Assembly: GCA_047967505.1 (NCBI GenBank)
Contig: CM106538.1
Source of the DNA: Dipteris shenzhenensis
Taxonomy: Eukaryota > Polypodiophyta > Polypodiopsida > Gleicheniales
DNA length: 64,000 nt
Reading direction: 5' to 3' (one strand)
Shown piece by piece: positions 35,301 to 50,300 of this stretch. A program made the position numbers and the translations under genes. Under the pieces are notes generated by a model. That model made no database searches, was not told the origin of the DNA, and saw nothing but the letters and a program-made list of their open reading frames with translations. How positions within the stretch are numbered: the first letter of the stretch is position 1; the number at the start of each line of letters is the position of its first letter.

Positions 35301-38300
35301 CTTCTCCGGCCCAATCTTCACAATGAGACCAGCGATGCAGGCTAGACTGAGTAGGGGATACGCCTCACTGGCTCGGGTAGAGAGACAATGCTTCCACTCC
35401 CACTTCCAGGACCCTTGGACCAAGGCTTTTCTCTTTGACTCCTTGGTCCGACCAATTGGTATGTATGGCAGCCCTTGTTGCAGCCCTGACATGTCAGAGA
35501 TAGAGTGGACACGGGTGGAGCGCCTGCAAATCCTCATGCTCTCACGGATGATCCGAGGGAAACTGTCTGTACCACATCACATCATTCAGGCCGAGTTTGG
35601 GGTTCTCCACTCCAGCTAGATGCAGCCTTTCAGACCATCACATATCTACACCGAGTTAGATCATATGGGGACTGCACATTAGGGAGACAGAGGTTGCCAT
35701 GGTTGGCTCTCGATTCCTCCATGAGGTTGGTAGCAGAGGGAGACGAGCGATGCTGGTATGCACGGACTCACGGATGGTTTGTGAGACTAGGGTTTCACAT
35801 CGATAGGATACCTCCTTTTCAGTACAGTTTAGATGCCCCTCCGGTACTCCCACCCACCATCTCGATCGGGCCACACACCAACCAGGTCATTCGAGAGGAT
35901 CTCCTGCAGCTACACACCTTTAGGACCTGGTTGGAGCCGAGGGAGCTTCCAGTGAAGCTGAGTTTCTACAAAGATTACTGTCTTCGTATTTCGGAGGAGG
36001 GATTCATCACACCACCGGGGTACACTGAGCTTCATATGCCTCACTCACTACGGATCTCCATCGGACAGTTTCGGGTACCATCACACCGCCTCCACAAAGA
36101 GAGCAGCAGAGCAGAGGGGATTCCTAGGGAGCATGGCTTATGCATATTGTGCGACTGTCAAGAGGTTGAGTCGGGGAGCATTTTATTTTCAGGTGCCCAG
36201 TGTACTACGAGATCCGAGGTCGCTACCACTGTCTCTTTAGAGACGGCTCCGGGCTCCTTTTCAGATTCCTCGCCTACCCAGATCAGAGATGCCTCGCGGC
36301 CTTCATTCACCAGGGGGTCCGACACAGAGAGTACTTACTCAGCCGACGGGGCTTGGCCACATCATCAGACACCTCTCAGAGCAGGATCACAGGGTTCTTC
36401 CCATCAAGTGACATTGATCATCTAGTCTCTAGCTGCAGACGGGACATAGACCCTGACTCGATGACTGCAGCATGACACACGAGACATCGAGGGGACACAC
36501 AAATCACTTTGGGGGACCTCCCATCATTGTTTAGACCCGGGATACTTGCCACGGGAGTCACGGTGGCTTTGGTCTTGCGTAGAGCCTTGTCCAGAAGACT
36601 GAGATGCACGGCACCCCTTGACGGGCGCAAGCGTCCCATCACCGGCTATGCACCAACCAGGGTGACATGACATACGGAGAATTCCCCTCTGCTCCATTCT
36701 TTTTCTTTTCATTGTTACATCCAGATGTATTTGATTATGTATGATTAGACTTAGGATTCTGCATGGGTGATGATGCTCGTTTCAAGAGCTCCACCCTTAT
36801 TATGATTTGTATCAGGTTTTCTTTCAGTCTCATAGACCCATCGGTCTTCCAAAGACTCTAATAAAATTTCTTTCTTTCTTTCTTTCTTTCTCATTTTGTT
36901 CACAAGAGTCCCACCAAACTGTGGTCCTCTATCCTTACCAAAAGTTGTCCTACTTTCTCCTTGGCATTTCTATCCTTGAGCCCGCATGCTCTTGACTGAG
37001 CTTTCATAGACTTAGTCTCTGTGCCGTGATCTCTCCATCTTGCTGCCCTAGATGTCAGCCTAGGTGGACAACTTCCTTCCAAGCTGTGTCTGCAACTCTT
37101 CTGCCTACTTTTTTGTCCTGCTAGATGAAATGCTGATCTGATGCTCCAGTCTGCTTGCTGTTTGCTGCTCCACATGATGATGAATGAGGCCCCAAGGCCC
37201 TCCTTTTATAGGGCCTGGATACCCCCTAGCCAACTGACCTGGTAGGGGGATTTGGGCCCACCCAAACAACCTCCCCTCCACCGACCTGCTGGTCTGTAAA
37301 TCCCCCCTGGCGGGGGCACAACATATACTGAGGTAGGGATGGCCCTGCCTGGTAATGTGGCAGGCAACCACTGGCCCAGGCCATGCAGCTCCTACCCCGC
37401 CTGTTCTAGGATGTTCTGCCTCCTATCAGGCCTCTTCCAGTCCACGTTCCAGGTCCATACAGCCTGCAGGGTCCCTCCGTACACCTGCTGATGTCATCGC
37501 ACCTGTTTCGTACTGTTGACATTATTTGCGACATCATCGCGGCTGCTCCTGGAATGTTTCCATGCTATGTTGCTGTTCCGACTCTTGTTGCCGACATGGC
37601 AGCTCATGTGCTGCCCATGTGGCTGTGAGGAACTGAACAGCAAAAGACAGCACACAAACTGCGAGCTAGAAAGTGAGAAAGAGAGAGAAAAACTGCACAA
37701 GAACTCAGGGAAAAATGCATGTACTGCTGGCAGAAAATCCAATGCAAGTGATTCTCCACAATGAGGGGAGGAGCCTTTTATATAGGGCCCCCTCACCAGC
37801 AAAAAATGGCCCACCTAGGGGGCTAGACTGGATGACCTAGGGTAGGTTGTAACTTGACCTGCTAGTCGGTTACCCGACCTGGTTTAGGGGCTTGTTTGGC
37901 CCTCAAATTGATGCGCCAAGGTGGTGTCTATGTGGCACACACCTATTGGACCTGAGGCACCTGTGAGACGGCCTCACATTCGGCTGCCAAGAGCCCGAGG
38001 GGCAGGTGAATCAGCCCCACACACTTCCTGCCTTGACCCGCAATGCACCTCCACCATGTTGTCCCCTATTATCTGTCCCTTCTGCCTCTCCCGGGCGGGC
38101 AAACCCATAACAGTGGCCCTCACTCAACCTCACATGGGCGGACCCACAACGATGGCCCCTCTCTCTATGATACAGGAGATGCTACCTCTAACACCCCCTC
38201 TCAGCTCTTGGATCATGGATCAGCCTCCGGGAGCTAGAAAGATCTCCAAGTAGTTGCTGTGCCAAGGGCTTGGTGAAGAGGTCCACCCTATTGTCCTCCG

Positions 38301-41300
38301 TCTTACAGAAGATGAGTTGGATCACGTCAGTGAGCACATTCTCTCATACGTAGTGGTATTGTATCTCAATATGCTTTGTCCGTCCTGGAACCAAATTTCG
38401 AGCAGGTGATGTACAGGTTTGATTGTCACTATGGATGACGGGCGAGGACGTCTATGGGAACCCAATCTCCCCAACTAGCTTGCGAAGCCAAACTACCTCA
38501 CATGTAGCGGAATAAGCGGCCCAATACTCAGCCTTGGTCAAAGACAACCGTGCTTGAATACGGCTATTATTATTTTTTTCTCGAGACGCATGCCTGTTGC
38601 AGCAGATGTTGGAAATTGGCTCACCAGGACTTTGGAAGTTGCTTTGTTCGGAAAGTGCATTATGTTGCTCGGGGTTTTTTTGAGGTTACTATGAAAGATG
38701 ACTTGCACAAACAGATGCTCCTTGAACACTCCCCTTTGTTTTATGGGCAGCAGATGGTGCATGTTTTGCCTTGGTCACCCACCAAGGACTATCAGGCTTT
38801 AATTCGCCATCGCTGTCCAATATGGGTGGAAGTGGTTGACTTCCCTCAGTGCTTGGCTTCTCTCTTACCTAAAATTGCACCATCATTGGGTAAGGTGGTG
38901 TGCCCACCGTGGCCAAATGGGACTCCAACCGATTTTGCATTCTGTGGGATACTAATCATCCCACTCCTGACTCCTATTCTGTTACAGTGAATCATGTGGA
39001 TATGGGCAATGCTTTTTACAAGCTCAAGTGGGGCCTGTTTGCAGGTGCATGTTTTGAATGCAAGAAGTTTGGCCACATGGCTTCCCTCTTGTCATGCATA
39101 AAAGGCTTTTGGAAAATATGCCTTCTCATATGCCTACTAAAGAAATGATGGGTCAGCCCATTCTCAAACAAAAGCATGTCAAGCCTCTTGCTCCAGCTCA
39201 GAAAAAAGGCAAGACACCTATTGTGTCCAATGGGAATGCCTCTCCCTATATGCCTTCCACCTCTCAGCCCAAAGGAAAAGACAAAACTTTGCAGGAGGTT
39301 TGGCAGACTCCTAGGAAAATTGTCGCAACTAGACGACCGTTACTTGGAATGCTGCATCCTTGACTGATCGTACTCCTGAAGAAAATTCAGGAGTGGGTAT
39401 TACATGGGCAGCTGTGACAGCCAGTCGGACTCTCTTTCCCGAAGAAGATATTGTTGGTTTGCTGTTCACTTCTCAACCAGTTGTGATACCTCAAGGCTGG
39501 GGTCCGGATCTTGAGGTTGAGATGCAGGCCTGATTTCAGTTCTCCCTCTGCTGTACATAATCTGTAAATATGCTGTCAAATCTTATATGTTTTACACTTA
39601 ATGTACTGGGTTTGTGTGATGCTTCTAAATGGAAGACAGTCTGAGGGTATCTCAATCACTTATAGCCAGATGTGGTAGCTTTGTAGGAACATAATCAGCA
39701 TGTGTATGCTGGACAGCATGGTCATTTTCACGGTTATGAGATTTTCTATGCTGGACAGCGTTCCTTTCAGGAGTGGTCTTTCTGATCAAGCATGATCTTC
39801 AGCACTTTGTGGCCTTCAATGATTCACAAGGTAGATGGATGGTTATGCAATGCATTGTACAGGGTGATATATTTGAATTTGCATCTGTCTATGGTCCTCA
39901 ATCCTCCCGTCATCGAGGACAGATTTGGGAAGATATGCAGAGGTATCCATGGAGGCAGTATGCTTTTCTTTGTGGTGACTGCAACAATGCTCCTCAGCCA
40001 GGGGATAATACATCTGGCCATACACATATGTTGGCCTCTGAGAGGTAGAGCTGGTCTAAATTGTTGCTTGATTTCAATTTTGCTGATCTTTGGACAGCAT
40101 CTTATCCTTTGCTTCTTGGGTTTACTTTCCAGCACAATGCTCAATCTACATACAAAGCTAGACTGGACATGTGGTACAGAGTTGATCCTCAGCACTTTGA
40201 TACTTTTACTACTTTGTCAGTTGATTATGCATTTGTGCATTCTGATTATGCACCTTTATGTTTGAGGATTTCTCTCCATGACATGCAGGATGATCGGCTT
40301 CCACACAGAAGGCTCCTCATGGTTAACAATAGCTATTTGGATCATGATCATTTTAAGGCCATGGTGTATGATGCGTGTCAACCTCTTTCACCTCAGAGTT
40401 TTATTGATACTAATTATGTCTGGGATGCTTTTGTTGCTCGTATGCAATCAGTTATTTGGGATTATGGCATAAATTATCTCAAAACATTGAGGGGTACGGT
40501 TGCTCGGGCAAAATCTACCTGTCAGTCTTTGACTGAACTTAGTCATTTTCAGTCTTTGTCTCTTGAAGAAAGCACATCTTTATGCCAGGCCAGACATTGT
40601 TTGCAAAGTAATGATCATAGAAAAATTGCCAAATGGGAGACAAGAGCTCATCAGCGAGCTTTCGTGGACAAAGGTTACTCGTCAAAGGGTTTTTTTAAGA
40701 GCTTACATCATAAGCGACAAGCTACCAATATTTGTCGTACTTTGCTTTCTGATGGACATTGGACTCCTCTCGAGCTCAACTTGCTACAGCTTGTGTTCAT
40801 CATTTTTCCGGGTAGTTTGGACACCTGATCCTCTTTCTCCGGCAGTATTGGCAGCCCGGACTCAATTACTGCAGCATGTTTTCCCTATTGTTTCTCATGC
40901 ACAAGCTCTTGAGCTTGAATGCCCTTTCACTGAAACAGAATTGACCACTGCTGTCCGCTCATGTGGTAAATGGAAATCTCTAGGATGGGATGGCCTTACA
41001 GTGGAATTTTTTCTTGCATACTGGGATCTTTCCAAGCCCATTTTGCTGCGTATGATCAACCATGGTTGGGAACAGCAACATATGCCAGTTTCTTGGAAAA
41101 AAGGGCTAGTAAAGCTTCTTCCCAAAAAGCAGATTTGTGAATCCTTGGCTGATTGGAGACCCATTACTCTTATGCCTATCATTTATAAAACCATCACCAA
41201 AATGGTGGTTGATCGCATTAAAGGATACTTGCATGATGGTACTAATAATATCGCAAATGCTTACATTGGAATTGAGTATGCCAAATACACAGAGTAGGAT

Positions 41301-44300
41301 GTTCTTTTACTGCAAGTTGATATTGCCAAGGCTTTTGATACTGTTCAATGGGACTTCATCTCTCAAACAATGCATGCTTTGGGATTTGGGCAGAAATTGC
41401 AGCATATCATATACTGGCTTTATAGTGATAGTCAAGCTGCTTGTATTCTTTTCTGGGGATATCTCTGAACCGTGGACTCTTCGTTGCTCGGTGCATCAAG
41501 GCTGTCCACTTTGCGCTCTTGTATGCTATAGCCATGCACCCCATGCTTCAGTACATGGATCATCTCGTAGCTACGGATAAGCTACATGGTTTGTAAATTC
41601 ATGACAATAAACCATTGCTTGCTCAAGCTTATGCAGATGATTCTTTCTTCACTCCCCACAATACAGAGCAGGATCTTTCTGAGCTGATGCAAGCTCTTTC
41701 TTTATATGGTTTAGCTATTGGGCTTCATGTCAATTTTCAGAAATCAAAATTGTAGCCTTTGCATTCCAAGGAATGGCACTCTCTTTTATGGCCTGGCGAA
41801 TCATCCCACCAACTCAATTGGTTTGTCATCTTGGCTATCCTTTGAGTTGGACACTTTCTCCTCGTCAACAATCTGATTGGATTCTCGCAGCTCTCAAGAA
41901 AAAGCTGGATTACTAGAAATTGGCAACTTGGCCTCTGCATGTTCGTCTTCGAATTGTGCAATCTATTTTGATGGCATATATTCAATTCTACTTGCCTCTT
42001 ATTATGTTCAGCAAGGCTGATCTTGCCTCTTTTATGTCAAAGGTGCTGGAAATCTTCTGGTGTTCTCGCCATGGAAAAAACGGCTTGTGTTTGCTTCCAG
42101 TACAGGAGCTTTGTTCTCCCAAGATGCATGGAGGTCTTAATATTCTTAATATCCATGTGCACATTCTTGCCCACAAGGGGAATCTCATGCTACAGTTTTA
42201 GCAAGTTTCTCAACCATGGACTGCCATGATTCGTCATTTGCTCTTGCACGTTGAGTCTCCAGCTTTTGGTCATTAGCAGCTTACCCAGTGGGAGTTTCTT
42301 TTTGGTTCTGTGACAAGCACAATCCCCGGCTGTCCTTTGGTTTCTCATTTGTTGATGGATTAGAAACATATCCTTTCTCACTTGGAATGGCATGGCAGTG
42401 ATTCCCTGCAAGGCAACTCTTTCAGAGCTGAAAGCATACATTGGTCTAGAGTGTTTGCCCTTTCTTTGGCTTTGCATGAGCCTCGACGTTCGTATTTTCT
42501 GAGTCTCAAGGGGATTCGTTTGGTTCAGGATGTTGTTGATGATGCTAGAATTCCCCTTTCTTTTTCTTTGGCCATTGCAAAATTTGACCTTGGAATGCAT
42601 TATCGTCCACTTTGGCATAAATTACTTTGATGCTCCAGCCTTTTCAACCGGTTCCTCCATTGCATCAGCAGGATCGTCTTCAAGACTGGACACTCTCTTT
42701 TGTAGTCATGCCGTCCTCTGCAGTTTGCACATATTACTGTCTCTTCTCTTTATAAAGTTCTACTTCCTTCGCCATTTATCTCTCAAAGGGTAAACCAGCT
42801 TTGGCATCTTCATCGCCCTATGAAATGCTGGAGGTCGCCCTATGAAATGGTGGAGGAAACGTTTGAGACAGATTTGGCATTCTAAGATTCCTCTCCATCA
42901 GCAGGTTTTCTTGTGGAGAGCTTTATTGGATGTTCTTTCTCATGGACAGCTCTTGGCACGACGACATATTGCTTCTTCTATTTGTCACAGATGTCTGGCT
43001 CTGAGAGAGACTGTGCCTCATCTCTTTTGGCATTGCCCTTCCTCTCGTGCTTTCTTGGACTTCCTTGGGCAACTTTTGAGAGCTCGGTTTCCTCAAATTG
43101 CTTTTGGCAAGTTCTTTTGACTTTTTGGTGTACATCCACCCAGACAGGAGTTTGATTTCTTTTTTGTTTGGGTTCGCTACTGGACACTTTGGACTCTATG
43201 GGAGGATCACAATCATAGGGTCTTTGGTGATCCTAATTTTTCTACTTTCTCTTTCTTCAGACACTCTTTGCAGCAATCGCTTTTTGATTGCTTGCAATCT
43301 CATGTCTTTAATCATGATGTATATTTGTCCTACAGTGAGATTTTCTCTTGATGTATTAAAGCTCTCCCTTTCTGAGATAGCTTCTTTATAAAATAATGAC
43401 TCAAAGATTCCACACACACAAAAAAAAAGTGTGTGCGCGCCTGCATTATACAAAATCCTTTTGCCTCAACCCTGGGTTTCAGAAAGGGGTAATTCTCTTT
43501 GGCCAATGCATCGGCCAGCTAATTGGCGGAGGAAAAGACTGTGGCAACTTTGGGCATACAAGGTTCCACTTCGGCAACAGGTTTTTTTATGGCGAGTGCT
43601 GCTAGGAATTTTTCCATCTCGACTGTTGCTGGCCCATAGGCACATTGCTTCTGCTTTATGTCATCGGTGTTTGACTTCTCAGGAGACTGTACCTCATTTA
43701 TTCTGGCATTACCCGTCTTCTCCGAAGTTTTTGGATTCTCTTCGACAGAGGCTACGAGCGAGATTCCCGACTCTTCTCTTCGGGAAATTTTTCTGGCTCT
43801 TTGGTTTTCATCCACAGTGACCGGAGTTTCATCTTTTCTTTGTTTGGGCTCGCTATCGGGCACTTTGGACTTTATGGACAGACCGCAATTGTAAAGTCTT
43901 TAGTGATCCCAATTTTTCTTTGTTTGCTTTCTTTAAGCGTTCTCTGTAGCAATCTTTCTTTTATTGCTTGCAGACTCGCCAGATAGATCAGGATGTATAT
44001 TTGGCTTATACTGAGATCTTCAGTTGATGTATTTTCTAGTGCCTCTTTTCTGAGGTGACTATTCTTGTACTATAATCAATCAAAGCTTTCACTATTAAAA
44101 AAAAGTGTGTGTGTGCAGGCACACATCTACGAGCACATGTTCACATGCCCCCACACACAACAATTCAATTTAGCTACCTTGAAATAGAAAATGTCAGTAA
44201 AAAATATTCTCTGGGAATGCACAGCTGTTAGAGGAAACTTAAACCTCATCGGAAGAAGTGTCCAAACCTTTACTGCATGATATTCAGGTGTGCTCTTACA

Positions 44301-47300
44301 ATTGCAGCATCCTTTAGCTCCTGGAAATGTTTTCATCAAACCACATACAAGCACTGCAACATTTGGATCCTGAAACATCTCTGCTTGTTCCTGGACAAGT
44401 TGCTCTTCTGCTGCTACGTCCTCATCAATTGAATTACTTTCCTGCGGTCTTGAGTGAGAGCCACTGCATGTGCAGACATCACCGCCTGGAAAAAAATAAG
44501 TAAACACAGTGCAGAATTGATGGTGGGCATGATAAAAATTAGAGCTAATAAAACACACGATAATAGGGTGCAGGTAAACCTTCCAAGTTGCTAGATGTGC
44601 TCCCTATCCAATAAGATGGCCTTAGGAAGTAATTAAATGACTTCTTCACACCATTTACATCTTTGACAACATTGTCAAGGTATATTGCAAGCAGAAACCA
44701 TAGAAAGAACGTTGATGTAAGCCATATGTAAATCTGATCCTGGGGAGGCAGAATTTATCAAATTAGTTCGCTGTCTTTAGAGCGAATGCTGAAATTAAAA
44801 GGCTTCAAGACATTTGGCAACTCTTCTGTCACTGTACATCATTCTAGTGCTTAGTGAGTAGCAGCAGACTTCATGCAGAAATCAAAATCTATTTGTGATT
44901 TGGATTGGTCAGATAAGAATTTGTGATCATATGAAAGAATGCAATGCAGGGTGCATCTAGATGGCTGTCTATAGCAAAATGCAAAAATTTTGGAAGATCC
45001 TGCCAGTTTTGGATGCAGATTGTCAAATACCATTGTAAGGACACAATTTGGATCTGCAAAAGAACACCTCTTCCGGCCTTCCCAGCTGATACCTCTGTCC
45101 TGTTTTGTAGCAGTGGCATCTCCCAAGTATTGCAGACCGATGGCAAGGAGATTTGGAGGGAAGAGTGACCAGATTACTTGTAAAAACTTCGCAAAGGACT
45201 GGTCATAAGGAAAACCGAAGGCTGTGACTAACTGCATGCAGTGATAAAGGCCAGGCCAGTCAGAAGTACACTGAAAACAAACTCCTCCCAATTAACATAG
45301 GAGAGTGGATAAAAGCATACCTCTGTCAAAAAACCGATTATGAAAACAGAAAATCCAACAGTCCTGGCTGATGCTGAGTTGTGGACAAATGCTGACAGCA
45401 TAAATGCAAACCCGATCTTTTCCAATGTAAGGAATCATGCAACAAAAGAATCAGAAAGACAATATTCAGCTTAAAGAGAGGCATAAATTCCAAAGAAAAG
45501 CATTACAGATCTACTATGACCATTCAACATAAGAGACTCTATAGGGAAAAACAGTTGGAGACAAGGAAATAGGTCATTCATTAAGTATGCAAAATGGCCT
45601 TGACAATCACCTAAGTTTTCCAGAACATTTAGAAAATGAGTTAGATAGTTATAAGAAGCATAAATCAACAAAGAAATTCCCTGATCCAAAAAATTGAGGA
45701 AGAGATACTGAGTGTTGTTTCTGAGCAAAGGACTTGATGGAAAATGAGCATGATCTAGGCGATTTCCTCTCAATTGAAAATCACATGTATAATGCCATTG
45801 GAATGGAATACTGCTCTCTTAATTTTGCAAGTTGTGCTAGCATCTGCTGATGCTAACCATGCCTCATTACTTTACTATTCTGCATGTTTGTATATTCTTA
45901 TTAGAAGAATGCAAGTGGATAACTGCTTCTTTCTCGCTCAATTTGCCAAGTTGTCCCTTAGCTCCAGTAACAATCATAGGCTTGCCTCGACTGAGCCTTT
46001 GGGTGAGGACTTATAACATTTCAAGTGTGAAACAAGGTTTGTTGAGGTTCGAAAGTTTCTGCGTGGCATAGGGCTAACATAAATTTCAAAGGCTTTCAGT
46101 TCAGCCACCAAATGTGCCAACATGAGCTTCAAGGTCCAACTTCACAAGGTATCCCAACAGCTAGTGTCTAAGGAAACAGCTCATACTCTTCCAGAAGTGT
46201 TACTGGAGGCAAAAGGTCAGCGGTGCAAGGAGTCTCTATGCGAGCGTCCTACTCACATTCACTTACTTACATGCTATTATGGTGCAAGCAACTATGGAAG
46301 ACAGTTTCTGGAAGCACTCCCAAGCACATGAAGGTTACACCAATTCAATGCAACACTCAGAATGAAAGTATAATAGATTATCATCACCCTTTCACTTCAT
46401 TACTTGGCCATTGTCACTGCCCAACAAGATCAGTTCCAAGGTTGCTCCCAACAAAACCCATGTACAATGTTTATCAGGTGAGCCAAAATCTCTAGCTGCT
46501 TCTTCTCTCACTCTCCTCCTCCCTCTCTCTGTTATCTCCTCCCCATACAAATCTCTCCTCATCTCCTCTTCATGTGGCTTCATACACTTCTAATCACCAT
46601 AGCCTTCTCAAGCATGGGATCTTGAGCCCACTATTCAATAACGACAGGTCAGTAGGAGGCTGACCACAAGCCCGACAAATACCCGCCCGATCAAGGGGAA
46701 GGTCATCCCAGCATCATTGTGCCAGGCAGCTGCATGACACCCATAAATCTGACCCACGGGGCAGAGCAGAAGACAAGAAAAACTCGTTTTTTATATGCTC
46801 CAGAGACATTGGGACTCACCATCGACCCCAGTCCAGCACACGTCCAGCTCACATCATGCCCCTGGATAGGTGCCTGAGGACTCAAGTTTCCAAAGGCCCA
46901 TCCCACATGTATTTCTTTTCAGTAACATTCCATTTACATTGGCATTCATAGGGATCTAATAGACACATGTAGTTCCACGAAGTCTCTTGGTCAAACCCGG
47001 TGCTTACTAAAATATGTCAACAAATAAAAGAGAAAGATAATAAGAAATAAAGAAGAAAGGAAGAAGGTGACTAAGCAAAAATAAACAAGCAAATCAAGAA
47101 ACAAAATCGACCAAAAAACACGAATAAAAACTCTCTTTCTCTCACTCAAGTAAGAATGAAAGAAAGAATTTATAGAATGAATGAATTATTTAAAAAACTA
47201 AATGAACCTCTTCCACTTATGTATGGCTTCCTACAAAGATGCAAAATTACATTCCTAACTTAGAAAGCACATGCATACTCAATCAAACTCTCTTTTGGAG

Positions 47301-50300
47301 CTAAAAGTAAAACGGGTTTCAGCTCCCCACTTTTTGTTTTCAGCTTATGTTCAATCATTCTAAACATGCCTAAGGCCGATACACCATAGATAAAAGACTT
47401 CATATCCAAGATTGTGCGTACTTTTTTCATTATTTTTCTTGGATTATATCTCTTGTGTATTAGTAAAGTGATCAAATTACTACATTGAGTGATTAAAGAC
47501 TCCTTAGTTGCACAAAGGCAGGAAAGTCTATGGAATATTTTGCCAAATCAGAAATGTTTGAGTCAATGTGAGGCATTTTTATAGTGTGTAATTCACTATA
47601 TTCAGGTTATTCACGTTTATAATATATAAGCCTCTAATCCTACGGTAGATTGACAAAGTCTAAAATCTAAGAGAACACAAGAATCCCCTCTTGAAGTGCA
47701 GTTCAATTCACAAGAGTCGCAAGGATAGATTCCTTCTCTAAAAGCACAAGCATCTTTGTACATAAAGTCTTGAAAGTTAGGAACATTTGGTACAAATAAA
47801 TCATCTAGAAAACGCCTAACTTGACTAAGCTTATGTAAAATGATAGGTTAAGTATTGATAGAAATAAGACATTGCATAAACTCAAATTCCTAAGTGAAAA
47901 GATAAAAGTGTGCTAAAAAGACTAGTGCTCATAGGGATTCCTATAATTTGTTAAAACAAAGAATCACCTATTATCTAAAGAAAATCTATCCAAGAGCAAA
48001 CATCTTCAATACTTATGACCTTTGTGTCTCTTTTCCTTTTAGAATCAATGTCATGGTCTTTACTATTTAGCCACAACAAGTCAAAACATAAAGCTATTTT
48101 CTCAACTTTCAGCACTTGGCATCTATCTTTGTCAAATCTTAGGTTAAAAACTTCAGCCATTAGCTTTTTTATTCTAAACCAGCTCATCTTTGTAAAAGCG
48201 TAGTAAAGTCATAGGTTTGAAGGAGAATAGGAGGCTCTTTTTCTTGAATGCTTTGAGAGGAATTAAATTTTTTTATAATAGGAATCACTCCTAAAGAGTC
48301 ATTTAAAATCTAGCTTGATTACGAGGAGACATCTGCCTCCTTTAATAAGTCCCTCCAAACTTCATGGACACTAGGAAACATGGCTTTGAAGTAGTAGCTT
48401 AGCCATTTAGAGACATCTATGAAAGTAGTCTTACAAAGAAGCTGCAATTGAGAGTGCTCTCAACGGAAGCAAGAACGGAAGAGGGAGAGAAAGAAATAGA
48501 GAGCCACACAAGTTTTGGTGGGTGCAGAACCACCCTAATCTTCTTTTTCATTCATTTATATATGTGTTTGAGTATTGTACATAACCGGGGTAAAGGCACA
48601 GTGACCTTTAACCCCCACAACCTCCCACTTAAAGGATAATGTGCCTTTAAGGGAGAACAACCAGTGAGCATACTATCTGATGCCCATCAATACACGACAA
48701 TACTCAAACCGCTGACTAGGTAGACTCTTCGTCAGCATATCTGTAGGGTTATCATCTCTATGAACCTTGACAAGCTCTATGCGCTTGTCCTTAAGTACCT
48801 CCTTGATGAAATGGTACCTGAACTCAATGTGTTTGGTCTTTGCATGAAAGATCGGATTCCGTGCTAGCTAAATAGCACTCATGGAATCACTATGCAATGT
48901 CGGTACACCTGTATGAATCCCCAAATCTCCCACTAGCCTATCAAGCCATATAGCCTCCTTGCAACCCTCTGTGGTTGCAACATACTTAGCCTCTGTGGTA
49001 GACAAAGCAACGCACTTCTGTGCGTGAGACATCCACGACACTGTACCACCTGCAAAGGTTAACACATAACCAGAAGTGGATCTCCTACTATCCACATGCC
49101 CTGCATAGTCTGAATCTGTGTACCCAAGTACACGCATGTCTCCTTTACCAAAGCAGATGCACATCTCCTTGGTACCCTTCATGTACCTCATGATGCACTT
49201 AACTGCCTCCCAATGCCTCTTTCCTGGATTACCCATATACCGGCTAATAACTCCCACTGCAAATGTAATGTTTGGTCTAGTAGCTATCATAGCATACATA
49301 AGACTCCCAATTGCTGATGCATAAGAAACCTTGACCATCATGGCCCTCTCCTCATCTGATTTGGGACTATCTGTATGACTCAGTTTCACATATGGAGGCA
49401 ATGGAGTACTCACTGCCTTCCCCCCCTCCATATTGAAACGCTGCAATACTTTTGTAACATACTTCTTCTGTGAAAGCCAAAGGAGTTTTTTACTCCGATC
49501 ACGCGTGATGCGCATACCAAGAATATGACCTGCAAGTCCAAAATCCTTCATATCAAAGGCCTCATGCAACTTGGCCGTTAATGCATCTAGCTCATAAGTA
49601 TTCTTGCTAGCCAACAGCATATCATCCACATATAGTGCCAGGATTATCAGGCTATTATCCTTAGCCCTTTTAGTGTAGAGGTAGTGATTAATTTCACTCC
49701 TTTTAAAACCCTGGGACTGAATGAAAGCATTAAACTTCTGATACCATTCTCTAGGCGCTTGCTTAAGACCAGAGAGACTCTTCTTCAGCTTGCAAACTAA
49801 ATGCTCTTTGCCCTTTTCTTCAAAGCCTTCTGGCTGCACCATGTAAATTTCCTCATGCAAATCCCCATGCAAGAAAGCTGTCTTGACATCCATCTGCATA
49901 AGCTCCATATCCTCTACTGCCACTAGTCCAAGCATGCATCTAAGTGGTCATCTTCACAACCGGAGAGAATATCTCATCAAAGTCCACACCCTTCTCTTGC
50001 TTGAACCCTTTAGCGACCAAACGGGCCTTGTACCTACGCACATCATCACCTGTGACCTTCATTTTGTAGACCCATTTACATGGCAATGCTTTCTTTCCAT
50101 GTGGCAAAGAAACCGAGTCCCAAGTCTTATTCTTCATAAGTAAACTCATCTCTGATTGCATAGCATGCTCCTACTTGCGTTGATCCTCACGCATCATAGC
50201 CTCTCTGTAGCAAGAAGGCTCCCTGCAATCAGTAAGCATCACATAGTCTACCCTTGGAACAAACCTATCAGGCGGTCTAGACACTCTAGATGATCTTCTC

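Larger units (their letters stand above)
38560..43425 (+). mobile_element. LINE-E: plant-type LINE with DUF4283 ORF1
   Basis: A second, unrelated LINE type. ORF1 (38595-39500) has a DUF4283-like N-terminus and a zinc knuckle. Then come endonuclease (about 39700-40350), RT (40880-41760) and a zf-RVT domain (42842-43120). It ends with a short A-run at about 43418-43427. Frameshifts and stops occur throughout. The left boundary is approximate. Confidence 0.87.

Noticed and set aside
45228-45291. Earlier start of the [11 protein letters not shown] exon ([17 protein letters not shown])
   Set aside because: The extra residues are not membrane-like and do not fit plant ABCA2; the TGCATGCAG acceptor joins FLTE to LVTAFGFPY in phase.
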